From assembly GCA_004377185.1 (NCBI GenBank), contig SOIM01000029.1, positions 1 through 50,201 of the forward strand: DNA of 50,201 bases. Direction: 5' to 3'. The notes beneath the pieces were generated by a model. The model saw only the letters and a list, made by a program, of their open reading frames with translations, did no database searches and was not told where the DNA came from. Of the stretch, positions 9,306 through 15,907 are shown in pieces. The position numbers and the translations under genes are program-made. The DNA comes from Methanomassiliicoccales archaeon (GTDB lineage: Archaea > Thermoplasmatota > Thermoplasmata > RBG-16-68-12 > SOIM01). Each line of letters starts with the position of its first letter. The stretch's first letter is position 1.

Positions 9306-9824
9306 TCATTCATACTTGTCGTAACACACGATCTGTGAGAGATGTTTTCTTCCGGAAGGTTCCGGCATCTCATCGGGATAGCCCAACGGGGTCAGTGCAA
9401 CCACCCGCACATCGGGCGGAATATTCAGAATGGATTTTACCCTCTCCTCGCTGAAGGCCGTGACCCAACACGTCCCCAACCCCTCGCTGGTCGCTTCCAA
9501 TGCGGCTTGTGTGAGAGCGATGGAAACATCGACCGAAACAGGGTCCACATATCCTCCGACAATCGTTCCAGCTTCGTCCGGAACACCGCAGGCGGCAATG
9601 ATTACGGGCGCCTCTGCGATCCAAGTCTGGTTGTTGCAGGCACTTGCCAGCTCCCGCTTTGCATCCTCGTCCCTGACGACCACAAATCTCCATGGCTGCA
9701 TATTCTCGGCAGAGGGTGCCAGCCTGGCAGCGTTCAAGACATTCTGTAGTGTCTCATCGGGAATCGGCGTAGATTTGTACCTACGAACACTGCGTCTGGC
9801 TCTTATGGCCTCTGCGACATCCAT
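9306..9824 (-). CDS. nitroreductase family FMN oxidoreductase
   Basis: A 172-residue protein of the NfsB/FRase-like nitroreductase fold. The FMN-phosphate motif ARRSVRRYKSTPIP is at the N-terminus (about residues 8-21), APSAENMQPWRFVVV follows (about 36-50), and TSEGLGTCWVTAF in the middle contacts flavin. A late LTPLGYPDEMPEP is typical of the family. Such enzymes use NAD(P)H to reduce quinones, nitro compounds or other substrates; the native substrate is unknown. It heads the operon with the two coiled-coil genes, an odd pairing for a flavin enzyme. Its promoter carries a GATAA box and a 10-bp GATAATTATC palindrome. Confidence 0.9.
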   Translation of the reverse strand: MDVAEAIRARRSVRRYKSTPIPDETLQNVLNAARLAPSAENMQPWRFVVVRDEDAKRELASACNNQTWIAEAPVIIAACGVPDEAGTIVGGYVDPVSVDVSIALTQAALEATSEGLGTCWVTAFSEERVKSILNIPPDVRVVALTPLGYPDEMPEPSGRKHLSQIVCYDKYE

Positions 9825-9853
9825 CGCACCACGCGTTCAAATCTTGAGATTCT

Positions 9854-9894
9854 GATATTAAACTTTCTGTCCAATTGTTATCAAAGATAATTAT
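9854..9894 (-). promoter_or_regulatory. promoter of the nitroreductase/coiled-coil operon with GATAA box
   Basis: Read on the minus strand: a perfect palindrome GATAATTATC (9894-9885), then GATAAC starting at 9882, then the TATA-like AGTTTAATATC starting at 9864. GATAA-to-TATA spacing is 18 nt, matching other promoters in this window. The ATG is at 9824. Confidence 0.55.
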
Positions 9895-9935
9895 CAAAGT
9901 CACTGCGACGCGTGGACTGGACACGGGCAAAACAA

Positions 9936-9945
9936 CTTTTAAATG
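9936..9945 (+). promoter_or_regulatory. TATA box of tRNA-Ile
   Basis: CTTTTAAATG is a good archaeal TATA box centred about 30 nt before the mature 5' end of tRNA-Ile at 9970. Confidence 0.65.
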
Positions 9946-9969
9946 AAAAGACTTCTATCTCTCCGAGGC

Positions 9970-10043
9970 GGGCCCGTAGCTTAGCCTGGTGGAGCGCCCG
10001 GCTGATAACCGGGAGGTCGAGAGTCCAAATCTCTCCGGGCCCA
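9970..10043 (+). tRNA. tRNA-Ile (anticodon GAU)
   Basis: A full cloverleaf folds by eye: acceptor GGGCCCG/CGGGCCC, D arm GCTTAGCCTGGTGGAGC, anticodon stem CCCGG/CCGGG with loop CTGATAA (anticodon GAT at 10004-10006), five-base variable loop, and T stem GAGAG/CTCTC. The discriminator is A and CCA is not encoded. There is no intron. The T loop reads TCCAAAT, giving C instead of the near-universal T (pseudouridine) at position 55. Confidence 0.95.
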
Positions 10044-10125
10044 TTTCACCCTGACAAGGAGGACTGTTATCCGCCTGGGTGAAATACAAAGGTTAAATAT
10101 CCTGCAAATCGTGGAGTATGATACC

Positions 10126-10545
10126 ATGTCCGAAGAAAACGACCCCGAACTGGAACGCATCCGTGAAGAGAAACTGAAGCAGCTCCAGGAGAGCGCATCT
10201 GGTCCTGGCCAGTCTGGAGATTGGCCCTCCGAACCTGTCCCGGTGACTGATTCTGATTTCGACAATTTTGTAAACCACTACTCGGTCGCGGCGATAGATT
10301 GTTGGGCACCCTGGTGCGGCCCCTGCAAGATGATCGCTCCGCTGGTGGAAGAACTGGCAAAGGAATATCAGGGTAAGATCGCCTTCGGCAAGCTCAACAC
10401 GGACGAGAACCAGCAGATAGCGATGAGATATCACATAATGAGCATACCCACCATAATGGTGTTCAAGAACGGGAAGCTGGTCGACCAGATAGTAGGGGCA
10501 GTGCCCAAGGAAATGCTGGAATCCGGATTGAAAAAACATCTGTGA
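10126..10545 (+). CDS. trxA: thioredoxin with N-terminal extension
   Basis: A 139-residue protein whose last 105 residues are a thioredoxin fold. WAPWCGPCKM holds the redox-active CGPC pair, and MSIPTIMVFKNGKLV contains the cis-Pro opposite the active site. The first 35 residues are a charged, then Gly/Pro/Ser-rich extension (ERIREEKLKQL) absent from minimal thioredoxins. The frame could open at GTG 10111, but ATG 10126 has GGAG 8 nt upstream and lies about 30 nt after the TATA-like GGTTAAATAT (10091-10100). It would act as a cytosolic protein-disulfide reductase. Confidence 0.92.
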   Translation: MSEENDPELERIREEKLKQLQESASGPGQSGDWPSEPVPVTDSDFDNFVNHYSVAAIDCWAPWCGPCKMIAPLVEELAKEYQGKIAFGKLNTDENQQIAMRYHIMSIPTIMVFKNGKLVDQIVGAVPKEMLESGLKKHL

Positions 10546-10638
10546 GGTGCGGTTGGACCATACCAGCCCACCATTCCATCTATGGGTAGGGAGTAATAAA
10601 ATTTCTTATACCAATATCTCCTTATCTTCAAAGGTCTC

Positions 10639-12270
10639 ATGCCGACCATATCGCTGGATTACCAGGACCTCATCTCGCTTCTACGGAAAGAAATCCCGAA
10701 GGAGGAGCTTGTGGAAAGAATCCCCATGATAGGCGCGGACGTGGAGCGCGTGGTGGGGGACGAGATGGAGGTAGAGTTCTTCCCCAACAGGCCAGACTTG
10801 TATTCGGTGGAGGGGATCGCGAGAGCTCTAAGAGGATTCTTCGGGATAGAGAAGGGTCTCCAGACCTATCCGGTCAAAAGCTCGGACGTTGTTCTGAATG
10901 TCGATAAGTCGGTCGAGAACGTACGCCCCTTTGTTGTGGGTGGTCTCATCAGGGAGGTCGAGATGACCGATCCTCTTGTGAAATCACTGATGGATGTGCA
11001 GGAGAAGCTGCACGCCACTATCGGCAGGAAGAGGGCGAAGGTTTCCATTGGTGTTCACGATTTCGACCAGGTCACGCCACCTTTCGTCTACAAGGCGGTC
11101 GAACCCAAGAGCGTGAAGTTCATTCCCCTGGCGTCCACAAGGCAGATGGATCTGGACGAGATACTCAAAGAGCATGAGAAGGGCATAGATTATGCTTTCA
11201 TTCTTGAGGGCTTGGACAGGTATCCTTTGATTGTTGATGTCAACGAGGACGTGCTTTCCTTTCCTCCCATCATAAATGGTGTTCTGACGACAGTGACCGA
11301 GGAGACGACCAACATCTTCTTGGATGTCACAGGAACGGATCTGGCAGGATGCAAGACCGCGTTGAACATAGTGGCAACCGCCCTGGCTGAGAGGGGATCG
11401 AAGATAGAGACCGTGCAAGTGAAGTACCCTGACGAGACAATGATTCTGCCAGACCTCCAACCGTCCGTGAAAGAGCTCAAGGTCAAATACGCAAATGACT
11501 GGATCGGCATTTCCCAGACGGCCGAGCAGATCGCCGATGAGTTGGAGAGAATGAGATATGGGGTTTCCATTAGTGGTGACGTTCTCAAGGTGGAGATCCC
11601 GGCCTACAGGAACGACGTTCTTCATCCGGTTGATCTTGTGGAGGATGTGGCCATCGCGTACGGGTACGAGAAGATAGAGGACCAATTCCCCAAGGACATG
11701 ACCTTCGGAGAGCTGGTGCCCTTCAACGACTTCTGTGCCAAACTGACGGACCTGATGGTGGGGTATGGATACCAGGAAGTCTCAACGTTGACGCTGTCAA
11801 GTATGGCGGAGCAGGAATGGATCGAGGAATCGGACATCACGAGCTTGAAGAATCCCATTTCTCAGGAACACACTTGCGTGAGATCGTCCCTGATACCGTC
11901 ACTGATGCACGTCCTGAAGGCGAACAAACATCATGAGCTCCCTCAGAAGATCTTCGAGGTCGGGGACGTGGTGGTGAAGGGTAAGAACCATACGAGGATT
12001 GGCGGGGTTTCCTGCCATGCAAAGGCTAGCTTTACCGAGATGAAATCGCTCGTCCAGTCATTCCTGAGAGACATCGGAAAGGAAGCTGACGCAAAAGCAA
12101 GAAAGGATACTAGGTTCTTGAGAGGGAGATGTGCGTCCGCAGTTTGCGACGGGGAGGAATTGGGAATCTTCGGAGAGCTGCACCCGGAGTTCTTCACGAG
12201 ATATGAATTGACTCATCCAGTGGCTGCTTTTGAAGTTTCAGTACGCCCTCTTTTCTCAGGGTCAGAATGA
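10639..12270 (+). CDS. pheT: phenylalanine--tRNA ligase beta subunit (archaeal type)
   Basis: A 543-residue protein of the usual archaeal/eukaryal length, lacking the N-terminal tRNA-binding extension of bacterial PheT. It begins MPTISLDYQDLISLLRKEIP, followed by the B3/B4 domain (VEFFPNRPDLYSVEGIARAL), the B5 DNA-binding-like domain (about 270-345, DVLHPVDLVEDVAIAYGYEK), and the catalytic-like core lacking active residues (TLSSMAEQEW...NPISQEHTCVRSSLIPSLM). It pairs with PheS to aminoacylate tRNA-Phe; pheS is not in this window. A TATA-like TTCTTATACC sits about 30 nt before the ATG, so the leader is short. Confidence 0.96.
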   Translation: MPTISLDYQDLISLLRKEIPKEELVERIPMIGADVERVVGDEMEVEFFPNRPDLYSVEGIARALRGFFGIEKGLQTYPVKSSDVVLNVDKSVENVRPFVVGGLIREVEMTDPLVKSLMDVQEKLHATIGRKRAKVSIGVHDFDQVTPPFVYKAVEPKSVKFIPLASTRQMDLDEILKEHEKGIDYAFILEGLDRYPLIVDVNEDVLSFPPIINGVLTTVTEETTNIFLDVTGTDLAGCKTALNIVATALAERGSKIETVQVKYPDETMILPDLQPSVKELKVKYANDWIGISQTAEQIADELERMRYGVSISGDVLKVEIPAYRNDVLHPVDLVEDVAIAYGYEKIEDQFPKDMTFGELVPFNDFCAKLTDLMVGYGYQEVSTLTLSSMAEQEWIEESDITSLKNPISQEHTCVRSSLIPSLMHVLKANKHHELPQKIFEVGDVVVKGKNHTRIGGVSCHAKASFTEMKSLVQSFLRDIGKEADAKARKDTRFLRGRCASAVCDGEELGIFGELHPEFFTRYELTHPVAAFEVSVRPLFSGSE

Positions 12271-12362
12271 ACCGACTAAACCCGATAAGTTCAATAAGAG
12301 CCATCCTTTTAACCGTAAATGCGCTGAGGTAGCTAAGCCCGGACCAAGGCGCCGGCCTTGAG

Positions 12363-12378
12363 AGATCTCATCCAAGAT
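12363..12378 (+). other. 16-nt canonical tRNA intron (position 37/38)
   Basis: BHB structure: outer helix CCGGC/GTCGG (12352-12356 with 12380-12384), central 4-bp helix CTTG/CAAG (12357-12360 with 12373-12376), 3-nt bulges AGA (12361-12363) and ATA (12377-12379), and a tiny inner hairpin GAT-CTC-ATC. Cutting after the second base of each bulge leaves the 7-base loop CTTGAGA. Confidence 0.9.
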
Positions 12379-12411
12379 AGTCGGTGGTGTTCTGCACCGC
12401 GGGAGTTCGAA

Positions 12412-12435
12412 AAACCTTATGCAATGGTTCGAAAA
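12412..12435 (+). other. 24-nt non-canonical tRNA intron in the T loop (position 59/60)
   Basis: BHB structure: outer helix GGGAG/CTCCC (the T stem, 12401-12405 with 12437-12441), central helix TTCG/CGAA (12406-12409 with 12430-12433), bulges AAA (12410-12412) and AAT (12434-12436), and inner helix AACC/GGTT closing a 9-nt loop. Cutting after the second base of each bulge restores the consensus T loop TTCGAAT. Confidence 0.88.
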
Positions 12436-12456
12436 TCTCCCCCTCAGCGCTCAAAC

Positions 12457-12541
12457 GCGAGGGTAGCCAAGCATGGTCAACGGCGCCAGGTTGAGGGCCT
12501 GGTCCTGTAGAGGTCCTTGGGTTCAAATCCCAACCCTCGCA
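12457..12541 (+). tRNA. tRNA-Leu (anticodon GAG)
   Basis: Type II tRNA with acceptor GCGAGGG/CCCTCGC, D arm GCCAAGCATGGTCAACGGC, anticodon stem CCAGG/CCTGG with loop TTGAGGG (GAG at 12493-12495), long variable arm, T stem TTGGG/CCCAA with loop TTCAAAT, and discriminator A. No intron and no encoded CCA. It starts 7 nt after the tRNA-Ser gene ends. Confidence 0.95.
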
Positions 12542-12675
12542 CTCTTTTGAAGCTGATTCAGATTTGAGGTCAATGTCTGCGGGTTCTTCGCGGATTTGCC
12601 TTCGCAGTCACGATATCTTCAAATACGGACAAGATTATCCATTTCTGAGTGGTTCGAGAATAAGGAGGTGTGCAA

Positions 12676-12990
12676 ATGAGAGGGGGAATAGTTGCCGTTG
12701 GGATTATCTTCATCGGGCTGTCAGTAGGTTGGTATCTTTTCATTCCATTTGCGCCAGCCATAGCATTCACTCTTTGCATAATATCCCCGGTCTTGTTCAT
12801 CCTTGGCATCCTTTTCTTTATTGTTGGGCTTATCGCAGGAGGCGAGCCAAGGACTACGACAATAGTGCAAATGCAGGCGCCAAGTCAACCCGGAAGATCC
12901 TCGAATTCGTGCCCGATTTGTGGATATCCTCTGGAATGGATACGTCAACGCGGAAGACACTATTGTCATCGCTGCAAGAGATATCGGTAA
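12676..12990 (+). CDS. small membrane protein with C-terminal zinc ribbon
   Basis: A 104-residue protein: two hydrophobic segments (about 3-22 and 28-52) joined by a short turn containing PFAP, a polar linker, then one zinc ribbon (CPICGYPLEW...HYCHRCKRY) at the very end. The C-terminal ribbon faces the cytoplasm if the short N-terminus does too. ATG 12676 is preferred over GTG 12670 because AAGGAGGTG lies 6-8 nt before it. The membrane half is repeated as a separate small gene just downstream. Function unknown. Confidence 0.75.
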   Translation: MRGGIVAVGIIFIGLSVGWYLFIPFAPAIAFTLCIISPVLFILGILFFIVGLIAGGEPRTTTIVQMQAPSQPGRSSNSCPICGYPLEWIRQRGRHYCHRCKRYR

Positions 12991-13066
12991 GGGGCTTTGT
13001 GATGTTCTCAAATAGAGACGGGAGCATTCGATTCTGACCGGAAAGGAGGAAAGAATTGGTGGGTGA

Positions 13067-13237
13067 ATGCGGAGAGGAATGACATTTCTCGGGATTTTCT
13101 TCATTGTTTTGGGAGTCAGTTCCTATCTTATCCTCCCGTTTGCACCAGTGGTTGGATGCGCTCTACTCATGGCGTCTCCAGTGTTCCTTGTATTGGGGGT
13201 CATCCTCCTGATATTTGGGATTTTCAAGGAGTTTTAG
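13067..13237 (+). CDS. 56-aa membrane protein, truncated paralogue of the preceding gene
   Basis: A short frame (MRRGMTFLGIFFIVLGVSSY...) that aligns along its full length with the membrane half of the gene at 12676. Both have a basic start, a first hydrophobic helix, the same PFAP turn and a second helix ending in F/I-rich sequence. It stops (KEF, TAG) just where the upstream protein runs into its linker, so the zinc ribbon is missing. GGAGG lies about 17 nt upstream, which is loose spacing. It could be a functional membrane microprotein or a remnant of a duplicated gene; the intact frame and conserved turn favour the former. Confidence 0.55.
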   Translation: MRRGMTFLGIFFIVLGVSSYLILPFAPVVGCALLMASPVFLVLGVILLIFGIFKEF

Positions 13238-13494
13238 GAAGGCCGGAACGAATCCCTTGGCGTGTTCTGCTCACGACCCTTTGAAATAGTGCCAAGGTCG
13301 TTCTCAGAATCCTTTCTACTGCGCTGCACCAATGGCTAAGGTCAGGAGGCCATCGCCAGGAGTCTCAGAGGAGGGAAGCGAAAACTCGGAGGGATTAGTG
13401 TCACGAGTCTCAGGCTCTATAATAATGCAAATAGCTTATATATCCCACAAAGCAATCACAAACATCCAAAGTACCCAGGGACTCCAATCTGGAG
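13238..13494 (+). promoter_or_regulatory. gene-free stretch with a TATA box near its end
   Basis: No convincing gene. A frame at 13332-13535 exists but overlaps the promoter and the next gene's ribosome site. GCTTATATATCC (about 13433-13444) is a clear TATA box, giving a leader of roughly 45 nt that ends with a GGAGGTGA ribosome site (13491-13498) for the DUF5678-like gene. Confidence 0.45.
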
Positions 13495-13515
13495 GTGAGG
13501 TCTATCACGAGCCAA

Positions 13516-13773
13516 ATGGGAGATATCGAATTTGATGAGAAGTCGATTCTGAAACAGCTAAGGGGCTTTCACAAGAGTACTTCCTGGATTTCAAAGAATA
13601 TCATAGAGATGAGAGCTGAATTCCCCGATCAATACATAGCAGTCTATAATAGAAAGGTAATTGATGTAGACGTTGATTTCGATTCGCTCTTCAATAGACT
13701 GCAAAGCAAATACGACATGTCGCAAGTGACAATAGAATTCATTCCGTCAGAAGAGGTTGTTTTGGTTCTTTAG
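13516..13773 (+). CDS. DUF5678-like small protein
   Basis: An 85-residue protein (from MGDIEFDEKS) with a Trp-containing N-terminal helix followed by FPDQYIAVYNRKVIDVDVDFDSLFNRL and TIEFIPSEEVVLVL. That is the DUF5678 pattern: a strand carrying AVYNRKV, then a helix, then a final strand. The frame also allows GTG 13495, but this sits inside the GGAGGTGA ribosome site. ATG 13516 is 18 nt after that site, so the true start is uncertain. DUF5678 genes are often found beside retropepsin-like protease genes, as here (32 bp gap), suggesting a protease/partner pair; the role is not known. Confidence 0.65.
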   Translation: MGDIEFDEKSILKQLRGFHKSTSWISKNIIEMRAEFPDQYIAVYNRKVIDVDVDFDSLFNRLQSKYDMSQVTIEFIPSEEVVLVL

Positions 13774-13805
13774 GGATTTTCCATTTCCGAGATCAGAGGG
13801 ATTGC

Positions 13806-14243
13806 TTGAAAATCGGCTTGAACATCAAAAGTCATGGTCTATCGATTGACGCTCATGTGAAGTGCCCTTCTATGGGCTGTGCCGGTCAGGTCTCATTCAT
13901 TGTCGATACTGGTTCTCCTAGAAGCCTCTTGAGTAGTGAAGATGGCAAAAGATTAGGTATTGAAACTAGTGGCCTGAATCGTAGTCATGTGCCCATTTGG
14001 GGTATTGGCGGGTCAGCAATTGGCTGGGATTTGCCAGAAGTAATACTCTTCTTCGACACGGACCAAGGGCTAGAATTCTTCCATAAAGGTGACATGATAA
14101 TCTACAAGAATCCCGTAAGAAGGAAGAAAGGACGTGAAATTACTCCGCCATTAGTGAGCCTTCTGGGAAGAGATTTCTTGAAGGACACAGAATTCAAGTT
14201 GATAGTCAATATGAGAAAAGACGAAGCATACCTTGAGAAATGA
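13806..14243 (+). CDS. retropepsin-like aspartic protease domain protein
   Basis: A 145-residue single-domain protein with the aspartic-protease signature FIVDTGSPRSLLS (Asp about residue 37) and the later LLGRDFLKDTEFKLIVN that closes the retropepsin fold. One catalytic Asp per chain implies a homodimer. No signal peptide or membrane segment is seen, so it should act in the cytoplasm. It starts with TTG; GAGGG lies about 9 nt upstream and no later ATG keeps the catalytic motif. It follows the DUF5678-like gene in what looks like one transcript. Confidence 0.82.
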   Translation: MKIGLNIKSHGLSIDAHVKCPSMGCAGQVSFIVDTGSPRSLLSSEDGKRLGIETSGLNRSHVPIWGIGGSAIGWDLPEVILFFDTDQGLEFFHKGDMIIYKNPVRRKKGREITPPLVSLLGRDFLKDTEFKLIVNMRKDEAYLEK

Positions 14244-14333
14244 GAGACTAACCCCGAATTAGAACCTCGGCTTATGCCTCTCACACACCGGAAGACTGAT
14301 ACGCTAAGAAATCCCCAGGTATTCAGGTTTTCG

Positions 14334-14764
14334 AGAATGGTAAAGTGCTCGAAACCATTATGTGGTCCAGTAGCGAATATTTTCAAACCTTGTCCTGAGG
14401 GGATCCCATGCCATGGCCACAAGAGGGTGAAGACGTACACTGTGATGTGTGCAACAGGAGAGCGTTCTGGGTCGGGAAGTCCAGCAACAACTACACCGTC
14501 CTGGACGGGCCTCCAAACGAACTGGATGTTCTTTTGGTTTGCAAGGAATGCGAAGCGTTGATGGACCATTTCGGATTCAGCAACTATGCGCTAAAGCGAT
14601 ATCTGGAATTTGAGAGGAAGATTGAGGGAACGGCATAGCCGTCTTCGGTTTTCTGGGAGATTACTCCACAGTGGTTAGTGTCTCGGCTCAAGCCTCTCAA
14701 CACTCTGAAAGATCCTCAGCCGTCCAACTTTCTCAAGAATGGTAAAGTGCTCGAAACCATTATG
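14334..14764 (+). repeat. 29-bp identical block upstream of each tandem zinc-finger gene
   Basis: The block 14334-14362 is repeated exactly at 14736-14764 and lies 45-46 nt before each of the two paralogous start codons (14408 and 14811). Weaker similarity extends further upstream (from about 14268 and 14684, around CCTCGGCT and GCCTCTCA). The block is as well or better conserved than the coding DNA, so it may be a regulatory element or leader of both genes. Confidence 0.8.
14408..14638 (+). CDS. 76-aa two-CxxC zinc-binding protein, copy 1
   Basis: A small protein starting MPWPQEGEDVHCDVC with one CxxC near residue 12 and a second (LVCKECEALMDHFGF) near 45. This gives a four-cysteine zinc site bridged by WVGKSSNNYTVLDGPP. 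The C-terminal helix is basic/acidic (YALKRYLEFERKIEG). ATG is set by GAGGGG 7 nt upstream. It is a tandem paralogue of the gene at 14811 (about 65-70% identical residues by eye). Function unknown; size and fold suggest an adaptor or nucleic-acid-binding protein. Confidence 0.8.
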   Translation: MPWPQEGEDVHCDVCNRRAFWVGKSSNNYTVLDGPPNELDVLLVCKECEALMDHFGFSNYALKRYLEFERKIEGTA

Positions 14765-14810
14765 AGCTTCGATAGGAGTCAATCTCCCAACTCTGACATG
14801 AGGAGATACT

Positions 14811-15041
14811 ATGTCGTGGCCAGCGGAGAATGAAGTTGTATCTTGTGACGTGTGTGAAAAGAAAGTGGGCTGGGTCGGGAAGGATAGCCCCAACTACACC
14901 GTTCTCGATGGGCCCCCGAGCGAACCGGAGGTCACTTTGGTTTGCAAGGACTGCGAAGCGTTGATGGAACATTTCGGATTCAGTACCTACGCTATGAAGC
15001 GATTTATGGATCTGGAAAAGAAGATTGAGGGAATGGCTTAG
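14811..15041 (+). CDS. 76-aa two-CxxC zinc-binding protein, copy 2
   Basis: Same length and architecture as the gene at 14408: MSWPAENEVVSCDVC, then NYTVLDGPPSEPEVTLVCK, CKDCEALMEHFGF and the helix YAMKRFMDLEKKIEG. All four cysteines are kept. GAGGAG lies about 6 nt before the ATG. Since the duplication includes the upstream 29-bp block, each copy probably has its own control. No function can be assigned from sequence. Confidence 0.8.
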   Translation: MSWPAENEVVSCDVCEKKVGWVGKDSPNYTVLDGPPSEPEVTLVCKDCEALMEHFGFSTYAMKRFMDLEKKIEGMA

Positions 15042-15119
15042 ATTTATCTATTGCGAACCAGTGGCATCAGTTGTAAGGAAGAATTGGGTATAATTCCAGC
15101 TGATACCTCTCGTCCGCCT

Positions 15120-15221
15120 TCATTCTCTGGGAAAATAAATCCTGGACCAATCTACCCTCAGGCCACATTGCGAACAGAAATCACCAGTTATTGGAGTTCC
15201 ACAACTTGGACAATTCGTCAT
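15120..15221 (-). pseudogene. 33-aa zinc-ribbon fragment, truncated copy of the adjacent gene
   Basis: On the minus strand MTNCPSCGTPITGDFCSQCG is followed by 13 unrelated residues and a stop. The first 20 residues match the start of the zinc-ribbon membrane protein at 15320-15739 almost exactly (MTNCPSCGSPVTGSFCSMCG), and the DNA is alike from about 15199 to 15240. The Pro/Gln-rich and membrane parts are missing. GGTGA precedes the ATG, so a free zinc-ribbon peptide is possible, but a decayed partial duplicate is simpler. Confidence 0.5.
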
Positions 15222-15319
15222 GCTCTCACTCACCCCCCCAAAGAGTACTGGTCCCTAATGGATGAGAGTATAGGAGCGTTTTCGGGAGAACCACGGTTCC
15301 GACAGCCTCCCAGGGTCCG

Positions 15320-15739
15320 TCAATCTGTCCAGTAGCAACTCAGTGGATTCTGCAAATTCTCACAATAAGCGTCGCATTCAGCTTCAGTATAGCCGGGAAG
15401 ATACTGCGTGGGAGTACCCCCTCCCCAACGAATGACGCAGGTACCGGTCGCACCTCCACCGAGGAAGACCAGGGCCAGGATTGCAAAAACTATGAGTACG
15501 ACAACTATGACAACGATGACAACAATGATCTTCTTCTTGTCCCCGCCTGGTGGTTGGTAGGGATAGGGTTGAGGTTGTTGCTGATACGGCGGGGGCGGAT
15601 ATTGAGGTGGTGGCTGTTGTTGAGGTTGCGGATACTGAGGTTGCTGTGCTGGTGGCGGTGAAACTGCAGCAAGACTAAAACCACACATCGAACAAAAGCT
15701 TCCAGTCACTGGACTACCACAACTTGGACAATTCGTCAA
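15320..15739 (-). CDS. zinc-ribbon, Pro/Gln/Tyr-rich, single-pass membrane protein
   Basis: A 139-residue protein: zinc ribbon (CPSCGSPVTGSFCSMCG) at the start, about 40 residues made almost only of Pro, Gln and Tyr, then KKK and a strong transmembrane segment (about 70-96) rich in Ile/Val. A short outer domain with four cysteines follows (GTCVIRWGGG...CDAYCENLQNPLSCYW), probably disulfide-linked. It starts with TTG (15739) with GTGAG just upstream. The ribbon is cytoplasmic and the cysteine domain external. Similar ribbon-PxY-TM proteins are common in archaea without known function; the low-complexity part may mediate clustering. Confidence 0.75.
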   Translation of the reverse strand: MTNCPSCGSPVTGSFCSMCGFSLAAVSPPPAQQPQYPQPQQQPPPQYPPPPYQQQPQPYPYQPPGGDKKKIIVVIVVIVVVLIVFAILALVFLGGGATGTCVIRWGGGTPTQYLPGYTEAECDAYCENLQNPLSCYWTD

Positions 15740-15907
15740 ATTCTCACTCGCCTCTCCAAGGATATAGGATAATCGAACTGGGGTATTAAATCGTTCTCCT
15801 CCTCTGGCGCTCAGGGGGTATTCTAAGAACAGAAAATCTCGTGCAAAGATTTAATAAGCTGATGTTCTTGGGAAATTGGGAACACATACGGAATCCGAGC
15901 GGATACC

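Larger units (their letters stand above)
12323..12449 (+). tRNA. tRNA-Ser (anticodon UGA) with two introns
   Basis: After removal of two introns the gene gives a standard type II tRNA: acceptor GCTGAGG/CCTCAGC, anticodon stem CCGGC/GTCGG with loop CTTGAGA (anticodon TGA), long variable arm GGTG/CACC, T stem GGGAG/CTCCC with loop TTCGAAT, and discriminator G as expected for serine. CCA is not encoded. Intron 1 (12363-12378) is at the canonical 37/38 site and intron 2 (12412-12435) is in the T loop at 59/60. Both junctions form complete BHB motifs, so the archaeal splicing endonuclease should remove them. It lies 15 bp after-processing distance from tRNA-Leu downstream, probably on one transcript. 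Confidence 0.93.

Noticed and set aside
12323-12449. Reading this tRNA as a broken pseudogene or as tRNA-Leu
   Set aside because: Both inserts are bounded by complete BHB motifs and their removal restores a perfect tRNA with anticodon TGA and discriminator G.
13332-13535. A 67-residue frame before the DUF5678-like gene
   Set aside because: It runs through a clear TATA box and the ribosome site of the next gene and matches no family.
15051-15335. A 94-residue plus-strand frame
   Set aside because: The similarity in this region is on the minus strand (zinc-ribbon fragment), so the plus frame is a shadow.
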